From: an uncultured Flavobacteriaceae bacterium
GTDB taxonomy: Bacteria > Bacteroidota > Bacteroidia > Flavobacteriales > Flavobacteriaceae
DNA length: 42,863 nt
Direction of reading: 5' to 3'
Assembly (NCBI GenBank): GCA_905479095.1
Contig: CAJQLD010000074.1
Location: 1-42,863 of the forward strand
Under the pieces are notes generated by a model, which made no database searches, was not told the origin of the DNA, and was given only the letters and a program-made list of their open reading frames with translations. Below are positions 26,677-34,825 of the stretch, piece by piece (within the stretch, counting starts at the first letter, position 1; each line of letters starts with the position of its first letter). A program made the translations under genes and the position numbers.

Positions 26677-29529
26677 ATGAAAACAGATGTATTTGCCCTA
26701 AGACATATCGGACCAAGAGACGAGCACATCAAAGAAATGCTTGAGGTGGTTGGCACTCCATCTCTAGATGAATTGATTACACAAACCGTTCCTGACAACA
26801 TTCGACTCCAATCGCCCTTAAATCTGGACGCTCCACTGAGTGAGCAAGAATACATTGAACACATACATCACTTAGCTTCCAAGAATAAAGTTTATAAATC
26901 CTATATTGGATTGGGCTACCATCCTTCGAATCTCCCCGCAGTGATTCAGCGAAATATTTTAGAAAATCCGGGGTGGTATACAGCCTACACCCCTTACCAA
27001 GCTGAAATTGCTCAAGGACGCTTAGAAGCATTATTGAATTACCAAACCATGATTACAGATTTGACTGGTATGGAGCTTGCGAATGCCTCATTATTAGATG
27101 AAAGTACATCGGCAGCAGAAGCCATGGCGCTGTTGTTTTCGGTACGCGCTAAAACGCAAGTAAAAGCAGGAACTGTCAAGTTTTTTGTGTCCGACGCGGT
27201 GTTACCACAAACAATATCCGTCCTAAAAACACGCGCAATTCCAATTGGAATAGAATTGGTTTTTGGAAGTGTTGACGGTTTTAATTTTTCAGATGATTTT
27301 TTTGGTGCGCTCGTTCAATATCCTGGTAAATCGGGATTGATTATGGACTTAGAAGCTTTTATTTCTGAGGCCAATCAAAACGACATAAAAGTTGCCGTTG
27401 CGGCAGATATTTTGAGCTTAGTGGCTTTAGAAGCACCCGGTAAACTTGGAGCAGATGTTGTGGTTGGCACCACCCAACGCTTTGGAATTCCAATGGGATA
27501 TGGCGGACCACACGCCGCCTATTTTGCAACAAAAGAAACGTATAAACGATTTATTCCAGGACGAATCATTGGAGTCACCAAAGATATGGACGGCAATCGT
27601 GCCCTGCGAATGGCACTACAAACTCGTGAACAACACATCAAAAGAGATCGTGCGACTTCCAATATTTGTACCGCACAAGTTTTGCTTGCAGTGATGGCCG
27701 GAATGTATGCTGTGTACCATGGTCCAAACGGCCTTAAATACATCGCCCATAAAGTACATTCTGCAACCGCAGCGCTGGCTGAGGCCCTGGAAGAACTAGG
27801 ATTTGATCTGGTTCATCAATCGTTCTTTGACACAATTCAAGTTAAGGTTGCTGAAACTACAACGCTCAAAAAAGGGGCAGAACTACAAGAAGTTAACTTT
27901 CATTATCCAGATGCATCAACCGTTTCTATTTCTTTAAATGAAACCACAACGGTCTCAGACCTTAATCTTATTCTTTCCATTTTCTCGGAGGTATCTGATA
28001 AAAAATCGACCCCAATTCAAGCACTGAGTCAACACACTAGAATCCCAAAAAGTGCGGAACGAAATTCTGAGTTTTTAACTCATAAAATTTTTAATAGCCA
28101 TCATTCAGAAACGGAATTAATGCGCTATATAAAACGATTAGAACGCAAGGATCTCGCGTTAAATTTTTCTATGATTTCATTGGGATCTTGTACCATGAAA
28201 CTTAATGCTGCCGTAGAAATGCTACCCTTAAGTTGGCCAAATTGGGGAAATATTCACCCATTTGCGCCTTTGAATCAAGTCGAAGGATATCGCACCATAC
28301 TGACAGAACTTGAAGCTCAATTAACAGAAATCACTGGGTTTTCGGGGACGTCTCTACAACCAAACTCGGGGGCGCAAGGAGAATTTGCGGGTCTCATGGT
28401 CATTAGAGCTTACCATGAATCTAGAGGCGATCACCATCGGAAAATTTGCATCATCCCCGCATCGGCGCATGGTACCAATCCGGCAAGTGCAGTAATGGCC
28501 GGCATGAAAGTAATCGTCACAAAATCGTCTGAAAACGGAAATATTGATGTAGAGGATTTAAGAGAAAAAGCGAGCTTACACAAAAATAATTTAGCCGCTT
28601 TAATGGTGACCTACCCCTCTACTCACGGGGTCTATGAATCTGCTATTAAAGAAATTACACAAATTATTCATGACCATGGCGGTCAGGTTTATATGGATGG
28701 CGCAAATATGAACGCTCAGGTAGGGTTGACAAATCCTGGGAATATTGGTGCTGATGTCTGTCACTTAAACCTTCATAAAACATTTGCAATCCCACATGGT
28801 GGAGGAGGTCCCGGAGTTGGCCCCATTTGTGTAGCGAAACAACTCACCCCCTTTTTACCTGGAAACCCCCTAATTCAAACAGGAGGGTCCAAAGCCATCA
28901 GTTCAATTTCCGGGGCGCCATTTGGATCTGCCTTAGCATGTTTAATTTCCTATGGGTATATTAAAATGTTAGGCGCTAAAGGATTGACCGATTCCACGAA
29001 AATCGCCATTCTAAACGCGAATTACATTAAAGAACGTCTTGAAGGTTATTATGAAACGCTATACTCTGGTGAACGAGGAAGAGCAGCCCATGAAATGATC
29101 ATCGACTGTCGGGGTTTCAAAGCCAATGGCATTGAAGTTGTGGACATTGCAAAACGACTTATGGATTTTGGATTTCACGCACCAACGGTTTCCTTTCCAG
29201 TTGCAGGCACCATGATGATCGAGCCCACCGAAAGTGAGAACAAAGCCGAAATGGATCGTTTTTGTGAAGCGATGATTGCCATCAGAAAGGAAATTGAAAC
29301 CGCCACGAAAGACACTCCGAACAATCCTTTAAAAAACGCACCACATACACAAGAAATGCTCACCAACGATGAATGGAATTTCCCATACAGCAGAGCCGTT
29401 GCAGCCTTTCCATTAGACTCTATAAAAGATGATAAATTTTGGCCATCGGTTCGTCGCGTAGATGATGCCTATGGCGATCGAAATTTAATATGTACATGTC
29501 CACCAATTGAGGCCTATGCCGAAGCTTAA
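26677..29529 (+). CDS. gcvP: Glycine dehydrogenase (aminomethyl-transferring), P protein
   Basis: The 950-residue PLP enzyme decarboxylates glycine and passes the aminomethyl group to the lipoyl H protein of the glycine cleavage system. It is the fused single-chain form: an N-terminal half from FALRHIGPRDEH and a C-terminal catalytic half. The PLP lysine is Lys701 in HLNLHKTFAIPHGGGGPG. Typical signatures include LLDESTSAAEAM and GSCTMKLNAA. I start at MKTDVFALRH; 27 extra in-frame codons upstream are hydrophobic, not family-like and precede the promoter. gcvT and gcvH are not in the window. The KAS III-like gene follows after 12 bases. Confidence 0.97.
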   Translation: MKTDVFALRHIGPRDEHIKEMLEVVGTPSLDELITQTVPDNIRLQSPLNLDAPLSEQEYIEHIHHLASKNKVYKSYIGLGYHPSNLPAVIQRNILENPGWYTAYTPYQAEIAQGRLEALLNYQTMITDLTGMELANASLLDESTSAAEAMALLFSVRAKTQVKAGTVKFFVSDAVLPQTISVLKTRAIPIGIELVFGSVDGFNFSDDFFGALVQYPGKSGLIMDLEAFISEANQNDIKVAVAADILSLVALEAPGKLGADVVVGTTQRFGIPMGYGGPHAAYFATKETYKRFIPGRIIGVTKDMDGNRALRMALQTREQHIKRDRATSNICTAQVLLAVMAGMYAVYHGPNGLKYIAHKVHSATAALAEALEELGFDLVHQSFFDTIQVKVAETTTLKKGAELQEVNFHYPDASTVSISLNETTTVSDLNLILSIFSEVSDKKSTPIQALSQHTRIPKSAERNSEFLTHKIFNSHHSETELMRYIKRLERKDLALNFSMISLGSCTMKLNAAVEMLPLSWPNWGNIHPFAPLNQVEGYRTILTELEAQLTEITGFSGTSLQPNSGAQGEFAGLMVIRAYHESRGDHHRKICIIPASAHGTNPASAVMAGMKVIVTKSSENGNIDVEDLREKASLHKNNLAALMVTYPSTHGVYESAIKEITQIIHDHGGQVYMDGANMNAQVGLTNPGNIGADVCHLNLHKTFAIPHGGGGPGVGPICVAKQLTPFLPGNPLIQTGGSKAISSISGAPFGSALACLISYGYIKMLGAKGLTDSTKIAILNANYIKERLEGYYETLYSGERGRAAHEMIIDCRGFKANGIEVVDIAKRLMDFGFHAPTVSFPVAGTMMIEPTESENKAEMDRFCEAMIAIRKEIETATKDTPNNPLKNAPHTQEMLTNDEWNFPYSRAVAAFPLDSIKDDKFWPSVRRVDDAYGDRNLICTCPPIEAYAEA

Positions 29530-29541
29530 AATAACCAAACT

Positions 29542-30600
29542 ATGAATATCAAAATTACAGGAACTGGGAGTTACATTCCAAAAATCATACAGAAAAATGA
29601 GGCATTTCAAGACCATTCATTTTTAAATATTGATGGCTCTGAGATCCCATCCTCAAATGAAGTAATCGTAGAAAAATTTGAAGCAATTACTGGAATTTCA
29701 GAACGCCGTTATGCCGAAGACCATCTCACCGCTTCTGACCTTGGAGCATTAGCCGCTGAAAAAGCCATTAAAGACGCTGGTATTGACCCTGAAACATTGG
29801 ACTATATTATTCTTGCTCATAACTTTGGAGATGTAAAATCTGGATCGATTCAAAGTGATATTTTACCCTGTTTAGCGGCGCGTGTCAAAAATAGTTTGAA
29901 AATTAAAAATCCAAAATGTGTGGCCTATGATATTCTTTTTGGGTGTCCGGGTTGGATTGAAGGCGTGATTCAAGCGCAAGCCTATATCAAAGCAGGAATG
30001 GCCAAAAAATGCTTGGTGATTGGCGCAGAAACTCTCTCACGAGTGGTCGATCCGCACGATAGAGATTCCATGATTTATTCGGATGGCGCTGGCGCTACGG
30101 TCATTGAAGCTACCGAAGAGGAAGGCGGCATACTATCGCATGAGTCTGCTTCTTATACACATGATGAAGTGTATCATTTGTTTTTTGGGTGTTCTAACAA
30201 TAAATCGCTTGAAGAAGATACCCGTTTCATAAAAATGTATGGTCGTAAAATTTATGAATTCGCGCTGTCAAATGTGCCGAGTGCGATGCAAACTTGCTTG
30301 GACAACAGTGGAATTGATATTAAAGACGTAAAAAAAATATTGATTCATCAAGCGAATGAAAAAATGGATGAAGCAATTGTCAACCGTTTTTACAGGCTTT
30401 ACAAAACTCCCGTTCCAGAAGGCATCATGCCAATGAGTATTCATAAATTAGGAAACAGCTCCGTTGCTACAGTCCCTACCCTATTAGACCTCATCAAAAA
30501 CAACCATATGGAAGGACATCAACTCAATAAAGGAGATATTGTTATCTTTGCGAGTGTTGGTGCTGGAATGCACATCAATGCAATCGTTTACAAATACTAA
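29542..30600 (+). CDS. 3-oxoacyl-ACP synthase III-like condensing enzyme
   Basis: The 352-residue thiolase-fold enzyme should carry out a decarboxylative or acyl-transfer condensation of an acyl-CoA with an ACP- or CoA-bound partner. The complete KAS III triad is visible: Cys135 in FGCPGWIEGV, His269 in ILIHQANEKM and Asn305 in HKLGNSSVATVP. The residues after the nucleophile are CPGW, whereas FabH usually has C-S/T-G-F. An N-terminal extension (about 17-45) precedes the ITGISERRYA segment. It is less like housekeeping FabH than like a specialised homologue. It lies between gcvP (12 bases) and a methyltransferase (1 base), so its product may feed that gene and the glycosyltransferase. Confidence 0.88.
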   Translation: MNIKITGTGSYIPKIIQKNEAFQDHSFLNIDGSEIPSSNEVIVEKFEAITGISERRYAEDHLTASDLGALAAEKAIKDAGIDPETLDYIILAHNFGDVKSGSIQSDILPCLAARVKNSLKIKNPKCVAYDILFGCPGWIEGVIQAQAYIKAGMAKKCLVIGAETLSRVVDPHDRDSMIYSDGAGATVIEATEEEGGILSHESASYTHDEVYHLFFGCSNNKSLEEDTRFIKMYGRKIYEFALSNVPSAMQTCLDNSGIDIKDVKKILIHQANEKMDEAIVNRFYRLYKTPVPEGIMPMSIHKLGNSSVATVPTLLDLIKNNHMEGHQLNKGDIVIFASVGAGMHINAIVYKY

Positions 30601-30601
30601 T

Positions 30602-31123
30602 ATGTACGCCACAAATTTTCCTAAAAAGCGCTATAAGCACACGCTAGAATTTCTTAAAAATCATATTGCTCCTTCGGAATCAATCCTAGATTTAGGGGTT
30701 GCAAACCCCTTGTCGGAAATTCTAAAAGCAGATGGCTATCAAGTCAGCAATACGTCAGGAGAAGATTTAGATACCAATACAACTGCTTTAGATACTGACC
30801 AGTTTGAGGTGGTCACTGCTTTTGAAATATTCGAACATTTACTGTCGCCTTTTACTGTCTTAAAAAGTATCAAATCAAAAAAATTAGTGGCAAGTATTCC
30901 ACTAAGGTTGTGGTTTTCTACGGCCTATCGAAGTAAAACCGACCCCCGAGATCGTCATTTTCATGAATTTGAATCTTGGCAATTTGATTGGTTATTAGAA
31001 AAAGCAGGCTGGAGAATTATCGCAACTAAAAAGTGGACCAATCCTACCAAAAAAATCGGAATTAGACCGCTACTTCGCTGGATTACGCCGAGATATTACA
31101 TTGTTTACGCCGAACGAATTTGA
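30602..31123 (+). CDS. SAM-dependent methyltransferase-like protein
   Basis: The 173-residue protein resembles a short class I methyltransferase. Motif I is ILDLGVANPLSEIL, where the usual DxGxGxG keeps only D-L-G; an AFEIFEHLLSP segment matches the post-motif region of UbiG-like enzymes (FEHL/LEHV). The C-terminal part with RDRHFHEFESWQFDWLL and GWRI is also family-like. The acceptor is unknown. Start: the ATG at 30602, one base after the KAS III stop; an upstream in-frame ATG at 30539 lies within that gene. Its stop overlaps the TTG start of the glycosyltransferase. Confidence 0.78.
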   Translation: MYATNFPKKRYKHTLEFLKNHIAPSESILDLGVANPLSEILKADGYQVSNTSGEDLDTNTTALDTDQFEVVTAFEIFEHLLSPFTVLKSIKSKKLVASIPLRLWFSTAYRSKTDPRDRHFHEFESWQFDWLLEKAGWRIIATKKWTNPTKKIGIRPLLRWITPRYYIVYAERI

Positions 31124-31977
31124 AGTTTTATGTTGTCATACCGGCCCATAACGAAGCCGATTTTATCGGTCAAACGCTGCAATCGCTCATCGGTCAATCC
31201 CTCCGCCCAACAAAAGTGGTGGTCGTCGATGACCATTCTTCAGATTCAACCGCTACTATAGTTAAAACCATCGCAAAAGAACATCCTTGGATCTCGTTAG
31301 TCGCAAACACCTCATCCGAAGCGCACTTACCAGGTGCTAAAATCATCAACGCCTTTTATAAAGGATTTGAAACCCTAGATTCAGAATATGATGTGATTTG
31401 TAAATACGATGCTGATGTGATTTTTCCAATAAATTATCTAGAAACACTTGCAGGACATTTTCAAAAAAAACCAAAACTTGGGATGGTCTCGGGGCACTGT
31501 TATATTGAACAAAAAGGAACTTGGGTTTTAGAAAATCTAACATCAAAAGACCACATTCGAGGGGGCTTGAAAGCCTATCGAAACGCTTGTTTTTTGGAAA
31601 TTGGAGGACTCAAAAAATCGATGGGATGGGATACAATTGATGAATTACTGGCACGATACTACCATTGGCACTTTGAAACAGATGCATCACTTCACGTCAA
31701 ACATCTAAAACCAACAGGGGCTAACTATAACAGAGGTGCCAAACATTTACAGGGCACTGCATTGTATAAAATGCGGTATGGTTTTGTTTTAGCATTTTTA
31801 TCGGCCTTAAAATTAGCCTTCAAAAAACGCCGTATAGACCTTTTATGGGATTACATCTCAGGCTATATAAATGCATTTTTACAGAAAGAACCGTATCTTA
31901 TTGACACCGATCAAGGGGCGTTTGTGAGAGCGTACCGCTGGAAAAACATCAAACGTAGATTTAGGCTTCTACCTTAA
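31120..31977 (+). CDS. Family 2 glycosyltransferase
   Basis: The 285-residue GT-A enzyme starts KFYVVIPAHNEADFIG, has the nucleotide-sugar segment VVVVDDHSSDST (33-44) and the metal-binding DxD as Asp97-x-Asp99 in KYDADVIFP; GWDTIDELLARYYH is the acceptor-side region with an E(D)xxxxRW-like motif. It has no membrane helix apart from a weakly hydrophobic stretch near 225-240. The start is a TTG at 31120 overlapping the methyltransferase stop (TTGA); no in-frame ATG lies between that point and the preceding in-frame stop at 31063. Sugar and acceptor are unknown. Its 3' end overlaps ilvE by 17 bases. Confidence 0.87.
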   Translation: MKFYVVIPAHNEADFIGQTLQSLIGQSLRPTKVVVVDDHSSDSTATIVKTIAKEHPWISLVANTSSEAHLPGAKIINAFYKGFETLDSEYDVICKYDADVIFPINYLETLAGHFQKKPKLGMVSGHCYIEQKGTWVLENLTSKDHIRGGLKAYRNACFLEIGGLKKSMGWDTIDELLARYYHWHFETDASLHVKHLKPTGANYNRGAKHLQGTALYKMRYGFVLAFLSALKLAFKKRRIDLLWDYISGYINAFLQKEPYLIDTDQGAFVRAYRWKNIKRRFRLLP

Positions 31978-33019
31978 CCATCCAATTTAATTCATCGGGA
32001 AGTGTTCCGATTCTGACACCATTGATGGTATCTAAAACCAATTGACCCACCGGACTCGTATCCGACACATGAATGACAGCGGATTTATAACCAATTTCTT
32101 GAATCATCGCAATACCCACAGCCGTGCCTGTTCCAAATGCTTCTTCTAATTGACCGTTATTTGAGGCCTCAATGACCTCATCAATCGTAATTGGACGCTC
32201 GACCACTTCGTACCCTTTGTGACGTAAAAAATCAATCACACTCATTCGGGTAATACCCGCTAAAATCGATCCATCTAACGAAGGGGTGACAAAAGCCCCA
32301 TTAATCTTGAAAAAGATGTTCATGGTTCCGACTTCTTGAATGTATTTAAACTCATTGGCATCTAACCACAACACTTGGTCAAACCCTTTCGATTTGGCGA
32401 TTTCTGTTGGAAGGACTGCCGCTGCATAGTTACCGGCTGCTTTGGCTTCGCCAGTCCCCCCGTGAGCCGCCCGAATATAGGTGGTCTCAGCATACAAACG
32501 AACATGGTCTGTGTAAATTGGTTTTGAAGGGGATGCCATGATGATAAATTTGTAAGAATTGGCAGCACGCATTCCAATAAAAGCCTCGTCCGCAAACATA
32601 AAAGGCCGTAAATACAAGGCGCTTCCTTCTTGCGGAGGAATCCATTGCTGATCCATACTGACGAGTTGTTTTAATGCCTCTACAAAAAGTGTTTCGGAAA
32701 ATTCTGGCATTCCCAATCGACGTGCACTAAAATTGAGACGTTGGGCATTTTTTTCGGGACGAAACAAAAAAGGAGTCCCATTAGAATCAACAGTAGCCTT
32801 CATCCCTTCAAACAACGCTTGTCCATAATGCAACGCCATACATGCAGGATGCATTGGAATGAATTCCATAGGCATGATTCGAGGGTTTTTCCATTGACCA
32901 TCTTCGTAATCACATACAAACATATGATCTGTAAACGTACGACCAAGAGCAATTGAATCAAAATCGAGCGTATCGACTTTTGAATCCTTAACTTTTGTAA
33001 TTGAAATTAAATTCGACAT
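31961..33019 (-). CDS. ilvE: Branched-chain amino acid aminotransferase
   Basis: The 352-residue class IV PLP aminotransferase exchanges the amino group between glutamate and the 2-keto acids of Leu, Ile and Val in the cytoplasm. The PLP lysine is Lys193 in GGTGEAKAAGNYAA; other landmarks are LHYGQALFEGMKA and SALYLRPFMFA. Length and motifs match the longer type II BCAT form common in Bacteroidota. It starts 35 bases after the crotonase gene on the same strand, with an imperfect -7-like TAATTTTA between them, so it may be transcribed both with the alaS run and independently. Confidence 0.95.
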   Translation of the reverse strand: MSNLISITKVKDSKVDTLDFDSIALGRTFTDHMFVCDYEDGQWKNPRIMPMEFIPMHPACMALHYGQALFEGMKATVDSNGTPFLFRPEKNAQRLNFSARRLGMPEFSETLFVEALKQLVSMDQQWIPPQEGSALYLRPFMFADEAFIGMRAANSYKFIIMASPSKPIYTDHVRLYAETTYIRAAHGGTGEAKAAGNYAAAVLPTEIAKSKGFDQVLWLDANEFKYIQEVGTMNIFFKINGAFVTPSLDGSILAGITRMSVIDFLRHKGYEVVERPITIDEVIEASNNGQLEEAFGTGTAVGIAMIQEIGYKSAVIHVSDTSPVGQLVLDTINGVRIGTLPDELNWMVKVEA

Positions 33020-33054
33020 GGATATAGAGCGTTTAAAATTAAGTTTCTGAGAAA

Positions 33055-33810
33055 CTATTTATATTTTTTTAATTGCGATTTCGTGAATTCACTTAGCACC
33101 AATTGACCACTAATAGCGGCACGTTCATTTAATAATTCACCCCAATGCTGGGTCCCTTCCCAAAAGGTGCTTTTTAGTTTTTGAAGGGCTTCTGGATTAT
33201 AAGTGGTGCACAGTTGTTCTGCAAACGCCTTTACCTCTGTATCTAAAACGTCTATAGACGGAAAAACCTTGGTATATAATCCGTTATCTTGAGCCCATTG
33301 TGCCGAGAAAAATGTAGTAGCTTCTAAACTTAATTGTGAAAATGCACTGATGCCTATTTTTCGAGTTACAGCGGGTTCAATCACAAAAGGACCAATCCCA
33401 ATAGAGAGTTCACTTAATTTTATTTCTGAATGAGACGTTGCCATACAATAATCGGTTGCAGCAGCCAATCCTACCCCGCCTCCAACGGCTTTGCCTTGCA
33501 CACGACCAATAGTGATTTTAGGACAATTTCGAAGGGCGTTGATTACATTCGCAAACCCCTTAAAGAAATCGGTTCCTTCTTGTAGATTTGAAATAGCTCT
33601 TAATTCCTCAAAACTTGCACCGGCACAAAAGGTACGATCGCTCCCACTTTGAAGTACAATCACTGCAATCGTTGGATCTGAGCCAACTTGCGTAATTAAA
33701 TCCGTCAGATTTGACAACATTGCAGCTGGTAACCCATTATGAGGGGGATTATAAAATTCAATATAACCGACTTTATTTTGGACGTTTAAATGGACGTAAG
33801 AGGTTGACAT
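33055..33810 (-). CDS. Enoyl-CoA hydratase/isomerase (crotonase) family protein
   Basis: The 251-residue crotonase-fold protein acts on an acyl-CoA, probably in fatty-acid or branched-chain catabolism. The oxyanion-hole segments are FCAGASFEEL and GKAVGGGVGLAAATDY. SELSIGIGPFVIEPAV holds the region of the catalytic glutamates; it lacks the usual GxxPGxG, so hydratase activity is not certain. It lies between the GSCFA gene (57-base gap) and ilvE (35 bases). The pairing with ilvE may reflect branched-chain amino acid metabolism, but this is inference. Confidence 0.87.
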   Translation of the reverse strand: MSTSYVHLNVQNKVGYIEFYNPPHNGLPAAMLSNLTDLITQVGSDPTIAVIVLQSGSDRTFCAGASFEELRAISNLQEGTDFFKGFANVINALRNCPKITIGRVQGKAVGGGVGLAAATDYCMATSHSEIKLSELSIGIGPFVIEPAVTRKIGISAFSQLSLEATTFFSAQWAQDNGLYTKVFPSIDVLDTEVKAFAEQLCTTYNPEALQKLKSTFWEGTQHWGELLNERAAISGQLVLSEFTKSQLKKYK

Positions 33811-33867
33811 ATTGTATTGATTTAATGATGCTAAGATAGGAGAATTTTAGCGGATTTGATTAACCTC

Positions 33868-34815
33868 CTAAAACTTCATAAATGGAAATCGAGTTTCTAA
33901 AACTTGAATCGCTCCCGCTAATTTTGATAAAAACGCTGCATGTTCGGAAGTGGAAGGATTAAAGGGTGTATGAGACAAGCCTTTCTGAATTCGATTCACC
34001 TCTTTCAATGTCGGATTTACACGAGGGTCTATCCAGATCGATTGAAACTTTTTCCAAATATAATCGATCGCTAGTTGGTTGGGATGCACCATATCTTCTT
34101 TGTAAAACCGATAGTCTCTCAGTTCGTCCATTACGATCTCGTAGGATGGAAAGTAGTGCGTCTTTTTGGAAGGCTTTAAAACCGAGTGAAGTGCGGCGAT
34201 CAGATGGGCTTTACTTTGATTGTTTTCTACAAAGCCATCTTTAAGGTGGCGCACTGGAGAGATTGAAAAAATAACCGTCACTTCAGGATTAAATGCTTTA
34301 AGGATGGAAAGAATCGCCTCAAAGGTTTCTGTAAGTTGATCGCTACTTAAAATTGATTTTTCAAATTCTTGCGCCGGTTGTTTATGACAGTTAGCAACAA
34401 CACTATTGGTCTGTATATGGGTGTAAATCCAAGCGGTTCCAAATGTCAGTACCACATGAGAAGCTGATTTCAGTTGGTTTCGGATGGAGGTCTGAGCGGT
34501 ATTTAGAGTCTCTAATAGTTCGATTTTTGAAATGCGATTCAATTTTGAATGCGCACGATAACTTTGCCAATACCCATTACTAAAAAAAACATCCTTTTCA
34601 GTGTAAGGGTTGTCTTGATGCGCTCTTGTTAGAAAATCTAAAATCGCCACCGGATGAAACAACACCCCAAAAGGATTTACTTCGGTTTGAAACTTATAAT
34701 ATAAAAACTTCTCGGCCATATTTTCAGAAAAACAGGAGCCTAATAAAACCACTTTAGAATTATAATCGATCGCTGGCGATTGTTTAACTAGTGGGATTTG
34801 GGTTTGAAGTTTCAC
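33868..34815 (-). CDS. GSCFA-domain protein
   Basis: The 315-residue protein belongs to the GSCFA family, common in Bacteroidota, with an SGNH-hydrolase-like fold. The naming motif appears as GSCFSENM (27-34), where the serine would be the nucleophile; LTFGTAWIY and the C-terminal DMVHPNQLAIDYI supply the Asp and His typical of SGNH enzymes. It may be a carbohydrate or lipid esterase, but no substrate is established. The start is a GTG at 34815, 10 bases after alaS; the N-terminus MKLQTQIPLVKQ fits homologues and no ATG is available upstream. Confidence 0.87.
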   Translation of the reverse strand: MKLQTQIPLVKQSPAIDYNSKVVLLGSCFSENMAEKFLYYKFQTEVNPFGVLFHPVAILDFLTRAHQDNPYTEKDVFFSNGYWQSYRAHSKLNRISKIELLETLNTAQTSIRNQLKSASHVVLTFGTAWIYTHIQTNSVVANCHKQPAQEFEKSILSSDQLTETFEAILSILKAFNPEVTVIFSISPVRHLKDGFVENNQSKAHLIAALHSVLKPSKKTHYFPSYEIVMDELRDYRFYKEDMVHPNQLAIDYIWKKFQSIWIDPRVNPTLKEVNRIQKGLSHTPFNPSTSEHAAFLSKLAGAIQVLETRFPFMKF

Positions 34816-34825
34816 AATAGGCGGA

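Noticed and set aside
33042-33056. Hairpin AGTTTC-TGA-GAAACT across the crotonase stop
   Set aside because: A perfect 6-bp stem, but AT-rich with a poor T tract; not a convincing terminator.
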